Notes: generated from the letters alone by a model not told the origin. DNA of 64,000 bases from Pelomonas sp041914785 (GCA_041914785.1 JAYSCT010000004.1:1-64000), one strand, 5' to 3'. Counted from the stretch's first letter, positions 49,759 to 59,061 are shown. A program made the numbers and translations.

Positions 49759-52755
49759 ATGAACTTCCTCGAAAAGCTGTTCCCGAAGCCCCGCCTGGTG
49801 CCCGCTGGCGGCGCTCCGGACCCCGCGGTGAAGGCGCCTGCAGCGCGAGGCGCTGGCGGGCCCTCGAAGCCGGCGCCGAAGGCTGCCCCGAAGACCAAGG
49901 CCAACGCCAAGGCCGCCGAGCCGCTGACGGTCGCGCAGCGCCGGCGCATGGCCTCCCGGCCGCCGTCGTTCACGCAGCTGCTGCCGTGGACCAAGTACGA
50001 CCCGGACCGCAGTGTCTTCGAGCTGATCGACGGCGAGTCCCTCGGCATGGTTTTCGAGCTGGCGCCCGTGGCCACGGAGGCGCGGCCTGACGAGTTCCTG
50101 CGCAACCAGGCCTACCGGATCCAGGAAGCCCTGCAGGCGATTCCCGAGACGGAGGCTGGCAGCCCCTGGATCGTCCAGTTCTTCTGCAACGATGACCGCA
50201 ACATTGGCGGCCTGATCGACGAGTTCAAGGACTACGTCCGCAAGGCCCACGCCGACCCGGCGCGCGCCGAGGCCATCCTCAAGTCCAAGTACACGCAGGC
50301 CTTCATCGCCGAGCTTGAGGACCACCTGGCCAACATGTCCAAGCCGGGAGGCCTGTTCACAGACACCCAGGTCACCGGCCAGCCGTGGCGTGGCCAGCAG
50401 CGACGCGTGCGCGCCTGCATTTATCGCCGCTTCGTCAACGCCGTGACGGAGACCACCTCCTGCGAAGAGCAGCTGGAACAGGTGGCCATGACGCTGATGT
50501 CCACCTTCAATGAGGCCGGCATCGCCGCGAAGCGCTGCACCGGGCGCGACTTCTACGAGTGGATGCTGCCCTTCTTCAACCCGAAGGTCGACTGGGCTCC
50601 CACGCTGAAGGACCTGTTCGAGCGGGCGCCCTACCCCGGCGACCGCAGCCCCACCGCCTCCGAGGACGGCGAGGACCTCGCGCCGCTGCCGTTCTGGGAC
50701 CTGGCCGAGCAGCTCAACCTGTCCCAGCCGGTCTCCGACCCCGTCGCAGGCATCTGGGAGTTCGATGGCGTGCCGTACAAGGCGCTCACGCTGCAGAACC
50801 TGCGTTCGCAGCCCGGCATCGGCCACTTCACGGCTGAGCGCAAGCAGGGCGACGAGTGCTTCGCACGATTCGACCGCCTGCCCGAGGGGTCGATGCTCTC
50901 CATCACGGTCGTGGTGGAGCGCCAGGAGCGCATCGAGCGCCACATCGAGGGCATCCGCGACGCCTCGCGCGCCCAGACCGCCGTTGCCCAGGAAACCCAC
51001 ACGGAATGCGAGCGGGTGCTGTCGCGCCTGGCGCACGGCGACAAGCTCTATCCGATGGTGATGACGCTGTACCTCACGGGTGCGACCCGGGAGGAACTCA
51101 ACGCGTCCATCTCGGCCGTCAACGCCCAGTTGGTGCCCTCGGGCCTCAAGTTCATCGACGCTCGGCATGACCTGGTGCCGCTGGATGCCTTCATCCGCGG
51201 TCTGCCGATGTGCTTCGACCATGTGTTCGACACGCAGTACATGCGGCGCTCGCGCCTGGTCTTCGCGTCGCATGTCGCGGCCCTGCTGCCGCTGTACGGT
51301 CGCGCCCGCGGTACCGGCCGACCGGGCTTCTGGTTCTGGAACCGCGGCGGCGAGCCGATGTTGGTCGACCCGCTGAACAAGCGCGACCGAAAGAAGAACG
51401 CCCACATGCTGGTGCTGGGCCCGACGGGCGCCGGCAAGTCGGCAACGCTCAACTACCTGTGCATGCTGGTGATGGCGATCTACCAGCCGCGCCTGGTGAT
51501 TGCCGATGCGGGCAAGAGCTTTGACCTCCTGCAGCAATTCTTCGCCGAGATGGGTCTGAGCACGCACTCCGTGCAGCTCAACCAGGACGCCGACGTGAGC
51601 CTGCCGCCCTTCGTGCATGCCATGAAGCTCCTGGACGACGAGGACGTGATGACCTCGTACTGGGCGATGGAGAAGAGCAAGACCGGGCATGCGATCGCTG
51701 CCGAAGGCAACGCCGGCGGCGAGACCTACGCCACGCTCGCCCCCGACCCGAAGGCAGAGGAGCCCGAGCAACCTGCAGAGGTGCCGGACGCCGAGGAAGA
51801 GGAAGCCGACCCCACCGACAAGCGCGACCTGTTGGGCGAGATGTTGATCTCTGCCACCATGATGATCACGGGTGGGGAGACCCGCGAGGTCGAGCGCTTC
51901 ACGCGCGCCGACCGCTACATGGTCAGCGTGGCCATCATCCGTGCGGCCCTCGCGGCGCGGGATGAGAAGCGTAGCCAGGTCGTGGTCCACGACGTGGCCA
52001 TCCAGCTCATGACCATGGCGCGAGACCCCTCGCTGTCGCAGACCCGCCAGGCGCGCGCCGAGGAAATGGGCCAGTCCATGATGGTCTTCACCCAGGCGCT
52101 GCGCGGCAAGCTCTTCAACCGGCCCGGCAGCGATTGGCCCGACGTCGACGTCACCGTCGTCGAGATGGGCACGCTGACCATGGATGGCTACAACGACGCG
52201 CTCGCGCTCGCCTACACCAGCCTCATCGACGGCGTGCAGGCCCGCGGCGAGCGCTTCCAGGCGCAGGACCGGCCCATCATCTTCCTCACCGACGAGGGCC
52301 ACCTGATCTCGACGAACGAGCTGCTCGGCCCCAAGGTGGCCAAGGGCACGAAGATGTGGCGCAAGCTCAACATCTGGTTCTGGCTGGCCACCCAAAACAT
52401 GATGGACTTCCCCGACTCCATGAGCCGGGTGCTGTCCATGTGCGAGTGGTGGATGTTGCTCACGATGGACAAGAGCGAGATCGAGCAGGTCGCGCGCTTC
52501 CGGTCGCTCACGCCCGAGCAGCGCCAGCTCATCGAGTCCGCCACGAAGGAACCGCCCAAGTACACCGAGGGCGTCCTGATCTCAGCCATCGGCCAGTGGC
52601 TCTTCCGGAACGTGCCGCCGGCGCTGCCGATCGCGCTGGCCATGACCGAGGGCCATGAGAAGGCAGCCCGTCGCCGCATGATGGACAAGCACGGCTGCAG
52701 CGAAGTCGATGCGGCCAAGCTCATCGCCAGGCAGCTGGCAGGGAGGCGTGAGTGA
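49759..52755 (+). CDS. traC: Conjugative transfer ATPase TraC (PFL_4706 family)
   Basis: VirB4/TraC-type ATPase of 998 residues that powers pilus assembly and secretion at the inner membrane. An Ala/Lys/Pro-rich N-terminus is followed by the VirB4 N-domain (SRPPSFTQLLPWTKYDPDRSV-type start). The ATPase domain has Walker A GPTGAGKS near 553-560 and Walker B IIFLTDEGHLI near 840, with WLATQNMMDF and the C-terminal arginine region. An acidic insert (PEQPAEVPDAEEEEADP) near 670-690 is typical of the family. Its stop shares a base with the next ATG. Confidence 0.93.
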   Translation: MNFLEKLFPKPRLVPAGGAPDPAVKAPAARGAGGPSKPAPKAAPKTKANAKAAEPLTVAQRRRMASRPPSFTQLLPWTKYDPDRSVFELIDGESLGMVFELAPVATEARPDEFLRNQAYRIQEALQAIPETEAGSPWIVQFFCNDDRNIGGLIDEFKDYVRKAHADPARAEAILKSKYTQAFIAELEDHLANMSKPGGLFTDTQVTGQPWRGQQRRVRACIYRRFVNAVTETTSCEEQLEQVAMTLMSTFNEAGIAAKRCTGRDFYEWMLPFFNPKVDWAPTLKDLFERAPYPGDRSPTASEDGEDLAPLPFWDLAEQLNLSQPVSDPVAGIWEFDGVPYKALTLQNLRSQPGIGHFTAERKQGDECFARFDRLPEGSMLSITVVVERQERIERHIEGIRDASRAQTAVAQETHTECERVLSRLAHGDKLYPMVMTLYLTGATREELNASISAVNAQLVPSGLKFIDARHDLVPLDAFIRGLPMCFDHVFDTQYMRRSRLVFASHVAALLPLYGRARGTGRPGFWFWNRGGEPMLVDPLNKRDRKKNAHMLVLGPTGAGKSATLNYLCMLVMAIYQPRLVIADAGKSFDLLQQFFAEMGLSTHSVQLNQDADVSLPPFVHAMKLLDDEDVMTSYWAMEKSKTGHAIAAEGNAGGETYATLAPDPKAEEPEQPAEVPDAEEEEADPTDKRDLLGEMLISATMMITGGETREVERFTRADRYMVSVAIIRAALAARDEKRSQVVVHDVAIQLMTMARDPSLSQTRQARAEEMGQSMMVFTQALRGKLFNRPGSDWPDVDVTVVEMGTLTMDGYNDALALAYTSLIDGVQARGERFQAQDRPIIFLTDEGHLISTNELLGPKVAKGTKMWRKLNIWFWLATQNMMDFPDSMSRVLSMCEWWMLLTMDKSEIEQVARFRSLTPEQRQLIESATKEPPKYTEGVLISAIGQWLFRNVPPALPIALAMTEGHEKAARRRMMDKHGCSEVDAAKLIARQLAGRRE

Positions 52756-53189
52756 TGCTCCGCGCCCTCCTTCCGCTGATCGCCGCGGCCATCTTTGCGG
52801 CGGGCCCGGCCCACGCGCAGCAGCCGATCCAGAAGGTCGAGGTCTTCGCCAACTCGGCGATGGTCCTGACCAACGCCCAGGGCGCAACTGTCTACCGCCT
52901 GGATGGCCTCCAGCAGCTGCAGGACGAGCTGTCCCAGGGCTTGCCCAGCGACCCCAACAAGGCAGCCCAGATCGCGCAGCAGCGCATGCGCGCCATGGGT
53001 GCCGGCCTGCAGGAACGGGCCAGCAACGCGGCCACAGGCATCGGCCTGGCCACGCAGTACGGCGTCGACCGCATGCCGGCCGTCGTCATCAACGGGCAGG
53101 CCATCGTCTACGGCGTCACCGACGTTGCCGAAGCGGTCCGCCTCTTCCTCAAGTCGGCCCAGGCCCAGGGCAACGGGAGGCGTCCATGA
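52755..53189 (+). CDS. PFL_4709-family ICE protein (TIGR03757-like)
   Basis: Exported protein of 144 residues with signal peptide LRALLPLIAAAIFAAGPAHA. The family features are VEVFANSAMVLTN and the C-terminal ATQYGVDRMPAVVINGQAIVYGVTD, a TrbC/thioredoxin-like segment without a CxxC pair. ATG at 52755 follows GGGAGG. It is coupled to traC and to the PFL_4710-like gene by overlaps. Predicted periplasmic assembly factor. Confidence 0.8.
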   Translation: MLRALLPLIAAAIFAAGPAHAQQPIQKVEVFANSAMVLTNAQGATVYRLDGLQQLQDELSQGLPSDPNKAAQIAQQRMRAMGAGLQERASNAATGIGLATQYGVDRMPAVVINGQAIVYGVTDVAEAVRLFLKSAQAQGNGRRP

Positions 53190-54514
53190 CGACGATGCTG
53201 ATCCAACGGCTGCACGTCTGGTGTGCAGGTCTTGCCAACAGCGTCTGCCTCGCAATCGCGCTCACGGTAGCGGCGTGCGCCCTGCTACCGACGCCGGCGG
53301 CTGCTCAGACCAACACGGCGGCGATCCTGACCGACACGGTGTCCGCGCTGCCCGCCTGCATCAAGTGGAAGCCCACAGGCGTGTGCTTCTGGCTGAAGTG
53401 CCGCTTCATCAAGTGCAGCGTCGTCTCGTCGTTTCGCATCCAGCACTACGTGCCCGATGCGATCGTGTCGACGTACCACGATCCGGTCAACCATCCCTGG
53501 GGCGACGTTGGCCGTGTCGTGGCGACGGCCAGCGCCAGTGTCGGCAGCGCATTCCTGTCTACGCCGCTGGACAGCGCGGGCTCGTCGACCAAGTCGGCCG
53601 AGATCTACAACTCCCGCGACGCCGACGTGATCGGCAATCCCGTGGGACTGCTGGCCAACGTGCTGGCCGGCCAGTCGTTCTCCTTCCCGAACTCGGTGCG
53701 GTATCCCAGCGTGAACGAGCTGTCGAACTACCCCAGCACCATCGGTTCGATCCTCTCGTCCTGGTCGTCCGTGCCGTCGCAGTTCGCCCAGTCCGTCCAG
53801 TCCGCCAAGCTGATGGCCGACCTTCCCAACCTGGCGGGCAAGGTCAACCAGGTTGCGACGATCGCCAACCGCATGCGCAGCGTGTCCAACCTGGGCGCCA
53901 ACCTCGGGCAGATCGGCCGGCTGCCGAACATGAACATCGCCCAGCTGGGCAACTTCGTCAACGCCATCGGCGCCAGTGGTTTCACCTCGAGCGCCATCTT
54001 CTGCCCCGGGTCGGCCAGCGTCTTCGGCCTGTACTTCCAGTCGGAGATCGACAGCTACTTCTGGCGCGGCCTGATCCCCACCGAGATGCTCTACCCGGCG
54101 TCTTGGGTGCCTGGCCTGGCGGAGACCAGTGACGGCTTCCCGCAGACCTGGGGTGGCATCTACCCGCGCAACAACGACCTGCACCAGGTGCAGGGCGTCA
54201 AGGCCTCGGCGGTGCTGGCCAACCGCGTCCTGAGCATCGTCAGCCAGTCCTCCCAGCCGCACATCTACACGAAGCTGGAAGGCGACTACTCGGGCTTTCG
54301 CATGTTCGAGACGGGCGGCTCGCCGGTCTGGCAGCGCCTTTACCCGAACGCTGAGCCGCGCTGCGGCACCTTCGGCGCCAACGACTCGCTCTGGCTGACC
54401 TCCTGGGGCGACGGCAACACGTCGAGCGGCGAGGGCTACGTGTGGAACGTCTGGCGTCGCTACGAGTGCTGCCAGAAGGCCGGCCAGATCTTCCTCAGTT
54501 CCGTCCACTGGTGA
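53186..54514 (+). CDS. PFL_4710-family ICE protein (TIGR03756-like, TraU-like)
   Basis: 442 residues with a signal peptide (LAIALTVAACALLPTPAAA). The N-terminal Cys-rich region ACIKWKPTGVCFWLKCRFIKCSV resembles TraU, a pilus-assembly protein needed for DNA transfer, and a second Cys pair RRYECCQK lies near the end. Cys-rich periplasmic proteins need disulfide catalysis, which fits the DsbC-like gene at 59134. Overlaps the PFL_4709-like gene by four bases and touches the PFL_4711-like start. Confidence 0.82.
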   Translation: MTTMLIQRLHVWCAGLANSVCLAIALTVAACALLPTPAAAQTNTAAILTDTVSALPACIKWKPTGVCFWLKCRFIKCSVVSSFRIQHYVPDAIVSTYHDPVNHPWGDVGRVVATASASVGSAFLSTPLDSAGSSTKSAEIYNSRDADVIGNPVGLLANVLAGQSFSFPNSVRYPSVNELSNYPSTIGSILSSWSSVPSQFAQSVQSAKLMADLPNLAGKVNQVATIANRMRSVSNLGANLGQIGRLPNMNIAQLGNFVNAIGASGFTSSAIFCPGSASVFGLYFQSEIDSYFWRGLIPTEMLYPASWVPGLAETSDGFPQTWGGIYPRNNDLHQVQGVKASAVLANRVLSIVSQSSQPHIYTKLEGDYSGFRMFETGGSPVWQRLYPNAEPRCGTFGANDSLWLTSWGDGNTSSGEGYVWNVWRRYECCQKAGQIFLSSVHW

Positions 54515-55890
54515 TGGTGATGACCATGCTGCACAACCGCTTCCGCCTGACCGTCCTTGCCACAGCCGCGATCACGCTGGCCAGCGTGGCTGGCCCCGCT
54601 GCCGCGCAGCTGCGGCCGCACACCGGCTCCGGCCTGTACTACCGGCTGGGTGGCGGCGATCCGGCCGCCCGCTCCAACAACAGCAACCAGATCTCCGCGC
54701 GACTTGGATTGAACAGCGCACTGCGGCTGAACTATTCGTGCGGGAAGTTCGACCTGGGGCTGAGCTGGGGCAACCTGATGAACAGCTTTTCCCAGATCGG
54801 CTCGCAGGTCACCAATGCCGTGAAGGCCGGCATCTCCGCGCTGCCGCTGTACATCCTGCAGCGCGCTCAGCCCGGTCTCTACCAACTCTTCCAGACCTAC
54901 TCGGCCAAGGCGGACGTCATGATCGGCGCCGCCCTCAAGAGCTGCGAGGAAATGGAAGCGCAGATCAAAGCGGGGGGCGACCCGTACAACGACTGGCTGC
55001 AGGCAGCCAAGGGCGTCGACTGGAAGATGAACATGACGGCGGCCAACACCGACATCGTGGACGTCAAGAAGTCGATCAACACGAGTGGGGGCAGCAGCGG
55101 CGTGCCTTGGGTCGGTGGCGCCTACGCCGGAGGCAGTGGCCAGGCGCCAGTCCGCGTCGTCAAGGACATCGTGGCGGCCGGCTACAACGCGACGCTGAAC
55201 ACCACCGTCACCGCGCCCGACACGATCGACTACTCGCGGCCCAGCAGTCCCGTGGCGCTGCAGCAGCTGGTGCGCAACTTCAAGCGCGCGGCCGACGCCG
55301 CCCAGTACGCCACCGACGTCATGGGCGAGGTGGAGGTGGCCACCTGCGACGGCGCCGCCTGCCCGGCCAAGAGCACGTCCACGGGCATGGGCCTGGCGCC
55401 CAAGTTCGAGGGCGAGGTTCCGCCGCTGCGCCAGGCGATGAACAACCTGCTCGCGGCCCCGGTGCCGGATGCCACCAACCTGGACCTGGTGAGCGCCCCG
55501 GGCGTCACCGTCAGCCGCGAAGTCGTCGAAGCGCTGAAGGAACTGCCACCGACCGAGCGCGCAATCGCGACGGAGCGCCTGGTGCGCGAGATCGCGGTCG
55601 CCAAGACGATCGACAAGGCGCTGGCGATCCGCAACACGATGCTGACGGGGATGACCGAGCCCAACATCTATGCGTCGGTGGGTGTGAAGGAGGCCCAGGC
55701 CAAGCTGGCGATCCTGAACCGACTCATCGAGGACTTCCTGTTTGAAGGCCGGGTCCGCAAGGAAATGGTCTCCGCCACGGCCCTGGCGCTCGTCGAAGGC
55801 GCGCGTGGCGTCAAGGCGAACTCGGTCACGGTGCAACCAGGCCGCGCCGGCGACACCCGGACCGTCAACGACGGCGGCATCAAACCATGA
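54514..55890 (+). CDS. PFL_4711-family ICE protein (TIGR03755-like)
   Basis: 458 residues with signal peptide LTVLATAAITLASVAGPAAA. The conserved N-terminal part reads GSGLYYRLGGGDPAARSNN and LNYSCGKFDLGLSWGNLMNSF; the middle has paired Cys (ATCDGAACPAK) and the C-terminus is helical (LAILNRLIEDFLFEGRVRKEM). ATG at 54514 overlaps the previous stop by one base; ATGs at 54520 and 54526 are alternatives. Canonical last periplasmic gene before TraG. Function unknown, required in relatives as a T4SS component. Confidence 0.82.
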   Translation: MVMTMLHNRFRLTVLATAAITLASVAGPAAAQLRPHTGSGLYYRLGGGDPAARSNNSNQISARLGLNSALRLNYSCGKFDLGLSWGNLMNSFSQIGSQVTNAVKAGISALPLYILQRAQPGLYQLFQTYSAKADVMIGAALKSCEEMEAQIKAGGDPYNDWLQAAKGVDWKMNMTAANTDIVDVKKSINTSGGSSGVPWVGGAYAGGSGQAPVRVVKDIVAAGYNATLNTTVTAPDTIDYSRPSSPVALQQLVRNFKRAADAAQYATDVMGEVEVATCDGAACPAKSTSTGMGLAPKFEGEVPPLRQAMNNLLAAPVPDATNLDLVSAPGVTVSREVVEALKELPPTERAIATERLVREIAVAKTIDKALAIRNTMLTGMTEPNIYASVGVKEAQAKLAILNRLIEDFLFEGRVRKEMVSATALALVEGARGVKANSVTVQPGRAGDTRTVNDGGIKP

Positions 55891-56321
55891 CGCAGCGAGT
55901 TCAGGCCATGGCACTCACTCCCATGTCTCCGCCGCCCACGCCTGGCGAAGGTGCCACCGCGGCGCCATCGGCGCCGCGGCGCAGCCTCTGGCTTCGCACG
56001 CTGATCTGGGCGCTTCTGCTGATGGCGTCGATCGCCGCCGTGGTACTCGCCGGGCTGTTCGTGCTGCCCCACGCGGCTGACGTGCAGCGGCTCCCCAACC
56101 AGCTCCACTGGCTGAAGCCGGTCTGCGTCGTGCTCTATTCCGTGGCGTTCGTCCTGGTCTGGACGCGGGGCGTGGAGTTCCTCGACTGGCTCGCGGCGCG
56201 CCGTGGCTTCAAGCCGCTGCCGGCCCGGGTCTCCCGCGCAGCCCGCAACTGTCTGGCTGCTCTCTTCGCCCTGATGGAGCTGACCGTGCTGCTGCACTGG
56301 CTCAGCGAGGGGGCCCGCTGA
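55887..56321 (+). CDS. ICE membrane protein of unknown function
   Basis: 144 residues with about three membrane segments (LIWALLLMASIAAVVLAGLFVLP, VCVVLYSVAFVLVWT and CLAALFALMELTVLLHWL) and a Pro-rich N-terminus. Coupled to the preceding gene by ATGA, and 36 bases before traG. Small membrane proteins at this place are common in related elements; no function can be named. Confidence 0.65.
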   Translation: MTQRVQAMALTPMSPPPTPGEGATAAPSAPRRSLWLRTLIWALLLMASIAAVVLAGLFVLPHAADVQRLPNQLHWLKPVCVVLYSVAFVLVWTRGVEFLDWLAARRGFKPLPARVSRAARNCLAALFALMELTVLLHWLSEGAR

Positions 56322-56357
56322 GGGCCCGCACGTTCAACCGAAGGCTCAGGACACACC

Positions 56358-57917
56358 ATGGGACTCGACTCCTACCTGGAGATCTTCACGACGATGTTCG
56401 GCTGGTCGATCGCGAACACCATCGTGTCGATGCTGTTCGGCACCGGCCTCGTCTGGCTGCCCTTCCTCTTCATGTTCTTCTCGACCTGGGTGGAGGCCTT
56501 CGAGAAGGGCTTGGATGAGGGCGCCGTGACCTGGATGGTCCGCAAGCTGGAGGTGCAGTTCTACACGGGCCTGTTCGTCTTCCTGACCTGCTTCGCGGCC
56601 TCTCCGCTGACGGACCTCTCGCGTGTCAGCCTGTACTTCACGCCGCCGGCGACTGCGCTCAATCCCAGCCCGCAGACCGCGACGGGCGCCAGCACTGGCA
56701 CCACCTACGACACCGCCTTCAGTGGCACGCCGCAGGCAGCCGCGGTGCCGGCCTACTGGTACACGGTCATGTCGCTGTCTTCGGGCATGAACTCAGCCGT
56801 GCGCGCCGGCGTGAACGGCGGCATGAAGGACCTGCGCATGATCCAGGACGTGGCCAACATCGCCACGATCTCCAACCTGGCGCTGCGCGACGAGATCCAG
56901 GGCTTCTACAACGAGTGCTTCATTCCCGCGCGCAGCCGCTATCTGCGCACCAACCCCAAGTCCGTCGAGTCCCAGGCCGCGATCGCGACCTATGGCGACA
57001 ACGACGTCGACTGGATGGGCAGCCATGCATTCCGTGACGATCCGGCGCTTTACCCGAGCATGCACTCGGAGCGCCGACTGGTGGATTTCCCGTTCGACCC
57101 CAACGGGGCCGACGCCGACTGGGACACCAGCGAGCCGGCGCCTCAGGGCAGCCGGCCGACCTGCGCGGACTGGTGGGCGGACCCGAACGTCGGCCTGCGG
57201 TTCAAGATGTCCGAGGAGATCGGCCGCTGGGGCCAACTCAAGCAGAACATTGCGTCCGTCATCACGGGCATGAGCAATGAGGAAACCGAGGACAAGCTTG
57301 CTCAGCTCGCCCTGACCAAGACGCGGCCGAACTACATCAGCCCCGAAGCCACGATGGGCGATGAGCGCAGCACCTGGGCCAAGATTGCCCACGCGCCTCA
57401 GGAGGTGCTCGGCGCGACAGGTGCCGCCATCGAGGCCTTCGTGGCGGGCGCCGTGATGATGCCGCTCATCACGCTGATGACCATGATGCAGCCGCTGATC
57501 CTGATGGTCATCTACATGTTCCTGCCACTGGTCGTGTGGTTCAGCGGCTACGACCTGCGCGTCCTGGTCTACGGCGCTGTCGGCATCTTCACCGTCAAGT
57601 TCTGGTCGGTGATGTGGTTCCTCGCCCGCTGGATGGACGACCACCTGATCGAAGCGATGTTCCCGGACCGGAACCTCTTCTTCGACTTCTTCGTCAACGC
57701 CGGGGACAACAACTACAAGCGAATGATGCTGAACGTGGCGCTGTTCCTGCTCTACATCGGCATGCCAGCCGTGTGGACGGGAATGATGGCCTGGGTTGGC
57801 CACCGCGCCGCTGGCGGCATGGCTGGACTGATGGAATCGGCGGCCGGCTTTGCCAAGAACGCCGGCAAGAAGGGGGTCAGCGTCGCCAGTACAGCTATTT
57901 CCAAGGGGCGCCGCTGA
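56358..57917 (+). CDS. traG: Conjugal transfer protein TraG (N-terminal-domain family)
   Basis: Inner-membrane protein of 519 residues. Membrane segments lie near 15-45 and 65-85 (FYTGLFVFLTCFAASPLT), then around 365-420 (MMPLITLMTMMQPLILMVIYMFLPLVV and LVYGAVGIFTVKFWSVMWF) and 450-485. It matches the TraG_N family, which acts in pilus assembly and mating-pair stabilisation, but lacks the long C-terminal periplasmic extension of F TraG (about 940 residues), as usual for PFGI-1 class elements. Convergent with the small membrane gene at 57923. Confidence 0.85.
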   Translation: MGLDSYLEIFTTMFGWSIANTIVSMLFGTGLVWLPFLFMFFSTWVEAFEKGLDEGAVTWMVRKLEVQFYTGLFVFLTCFAASPLTDLSRVSLYFTPPATALNPSPQTATGASTGTTYDTAFSGTPQAAAVPAYWYTVMSLSSGMNSAVRAGVNGGMKDLRMIQDVANIATISNLALRDEIQGFYNECFIPARSRYLRTNPKSVESQAAIATYGDNDVDWMGSHAFRDDPALYPSMHSERRLVDFPFDPNGADADWDTSEPAPQGSRPTCADWWADPNVGLRFKMSEEIGRWGQLKQNIASVITGMSNEETEDKLAQLALTKTRPNYISPEATMGDERSTWAKIAHAPQEVLGATGAAIEAFVAGAVMMPLITLMTMMQPLILMVIYMFLPLVVWFSGYDLRVLVYGAVGIFTVKFWSVMWFLARWMDDHLIEAMFPDRNLFFDFFVNAGDNNYKRMMLNVALFLLYIGMPAVWTGMMAWVGHRAAGGMAGLMESAAGFAKNAGKKGVSVASTAISKGRR

Positions 57918-57922
57918 TGGAC

Positions 57923-58165
57923 CTAACGCAATTCGACGTGAGGCTGGCCGGTCTCCATGCCTGTCAGTTGGCCAAGGCGATCACGGTAGACCGGCTCGGT
58001 GGCGTAGACGTCGTCCGGGTGCCGGCCGACCGCAACTTCGTCATCGTCGCCTGCATCGCTAGGGATCAGTGAGATGAACGCGACAACGATCTTCCAGGCG
58101 ATGCCCAGCAATGCGAGTGCGAGGAAGAAGCTCGCCGAGAGAAGGCGGAACGTGAACTTGACCAT
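57923..58165 (-). CDS. Small membrane protein, unknown
   Basis: 80 residues. Start MVKFTFRLLSASFFLALALLG with GGAGAG five bases before, a membrane segment at about 8-32, then an acidic soluble tail (SDAGDDDEVAVGRHPDDV). A plus-strand frame of 51 codons covers the same bases but is less protein-like. The only minus-strand gene inside the T4SS block apart from the regulator at 58806. It faces traG and is divergent from the PH-domain gene. Confidence 0.6.
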   Translation of the reverse strand: MVKFTFRLLSASFFLALALLGIAWKIVVAFISLIPSDAGDDDEVAVGRHPDDVYATEPVYRDRLGQLTGMETGQPHVELR

Positions 58166-58235
58166 GGTGCTCTCCGGTAGGGGCTGCGCGGCTGGTGTGC
58201 GCCGGTCAAGAAACTCCAAGTTGGGCTGTGCCGCT

Positions 58236-58280
58236 GTGAGCCATAACGCGGCTCACGCCAGGAATGTACACCTGCAGGTG
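58236..58280. promoter_or_regulatory. Two palindromes in divergent intergenic region
   Basis: GTGAGCC (58236-58242) with GGCTCAC (58250-58256) is a perfect 7-bp inverted pair. A second, CACCTGCAGGTG (58269-58280), is a perfect 12-base palindrome. Both lie between the divergent genes at 58165 and 58304, where an operator or overlapping promoters would be expected. Confidence 0.4.
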
Positions 58281-58303
58281 GACTTCATCCTAGGGAGGCA
58301 GCG

Positions 58304-58798
58304 GTGAACGCGCGCACCTCCGCTGCAGCCCGGGGTGCAGCCTTGGCTGACGCGCCAGGCGGCAGTCCGATGCGTGCCCAGAGCGAGGGCGGGCTGATCT
58401 GGGCGCAGAGCGAGGGTCAGGTCGCGCACTTCTGGGTGTACCTCGTCTGCGGCTTGTTGGCCTGGCTGGGCCTGCCGCTGCTGTTCGCGGCCTGGCGGAT
58501 GTTCAGGACCTCGCGGCATCGCTACGAGCTGACCGACCAACGCCTGTCCGAGCAGCGCGGCGTGTTCCTGCGCGACACCGAGCAGCTCGAGCTCTTCCGA
58601 GTCCGCGACATCTCCGTCGTCGAGCCCATCGTCCAGCGCCTGTTCGGCTGCGGCCGCGTGGTGCTGCTGACGACGGATCGCACCACGCCAGTGATCGTGC
58701 TGAATGCCGTATCCGAACCGCACGCCGTTGCGGACCTCATCCGCGCCAGCGTCCAGGCGTGCCGGTTGGCCAACGGGGTCCGCGAGGTGCAGGAATGA
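58304..58798 (+). CDS. PH-domain membrane protein (bPH2-like)
   Basis: 164 residues from a GTG preceded by AGGGAGG. After an unstructured N-terminus one membrane segment (VYLVCGLLAWLGLPLLFAAW) is followed by a bacterial PH (DUF304/YdbT-like) domain: RHRYELTDQRLSEQRGVFLRDTEQLELFRVRDI, then LFGCGRVVLLTTDRTTPVIVLNAVSEP. Related proteins are membrane-associated and of poorly known function. Convergent with the regulator gene at 58806. Confidence 0.75.
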   Translation: MNARTSAAARGAALADAPGGSPMRAQSEGGLIWAQSEGQVAHFWVYLVCGLLAWLGLPLLFAAWRMFRTSRHRYELTDQRLSEQRGVFLRDTEQLELFRVRDISVVEPIVQRLFGCGRVVLLTTDRTTPVIVLNAVSEPHAVADLIRASVQACRLANGVREVQE

Positions 58799-58805
58799 CC
58801 CGCCT

Positions 58806-58991
58806 TCAGGTCTTGTCCGCCGGCGGCTTGATGGCGGCTTTCGCCCGCTCGATGACGCCTCGCAACCAGTCGATGCCGCCGTTGGCGTCGATCTTGGCCC
58901 AGTGCGCCAGGCTCAGCCGGATGGAGCGTTGCTCCATTCGCTCCTCGGGCGGTTTGGGCGGCCTTCCGCGGCCGCGCTTGGGCTGGTCCAT
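58806..58991 (-). CDS. Small DNA-binding regulator (ribbon-helix-helix-like, with AT-hook-like motif)
   Basis: 61 residues. The N-terminus PKRGRGRPPKPPEER is an AT-hook-like basic motif. MEQRSIRLSLAHWAKIDANGGIDWLRGVIERAKAA resembles a ribbon-helix-helix fold (RSIRLSL beta strand, then two helices). Likely a repressor or antitoxin-type protein. It is divergent from the DsbC-like gene, and the intergenic space contains strong palindromes that are natural targets. No ribosome-binding site is obvious. Confidence 0.7.
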   Translation of the reverse strand: MDQPKRGRGRPPKPPEERMEQRSIRLSLAHWAKIDANGGIDWLRGVIERAKAAIKPPADKT

Positions 58992-59005
58992 GTTGGCCAG
59001 TCTAG

Positions 59006-59061
59006 CGGAATTTCCGAATCACCAAAAAAAGGTTGCGAAGTGTGATTTATTGAATCACACT
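59006..59061. promoter_or_regulatory. Operator-like palindromes between the regulator and dsbC-like genes
   Basis: CGGAA-T-TTCCG at 59006-59016 is a perfect 11-base palindrome. AGTGTGATT (59039-59047) and AATCACACT (59053-59061) form a perfect 9-bp inverted pair around TATTG. A further AATCAC half-site follows the first palindrome (about 59017). Short of a search, the simplest reading is autoregulation by the protein at 58806. Confidence 0.55.

Noticed and set aside
48985..52395. Long minus-strand frame opposite the lipoprotein and TraC genes
   Set aside because: Shadow of traC; the plus strand has Walker motifs and the expected gene order.
57917..58072. 51-codon plus-strand frame directly after traG
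   Set aside because: It overlaps a minus-strand gene with a good ribosome-binding site and a proper membrane segment, which is the better candidate.
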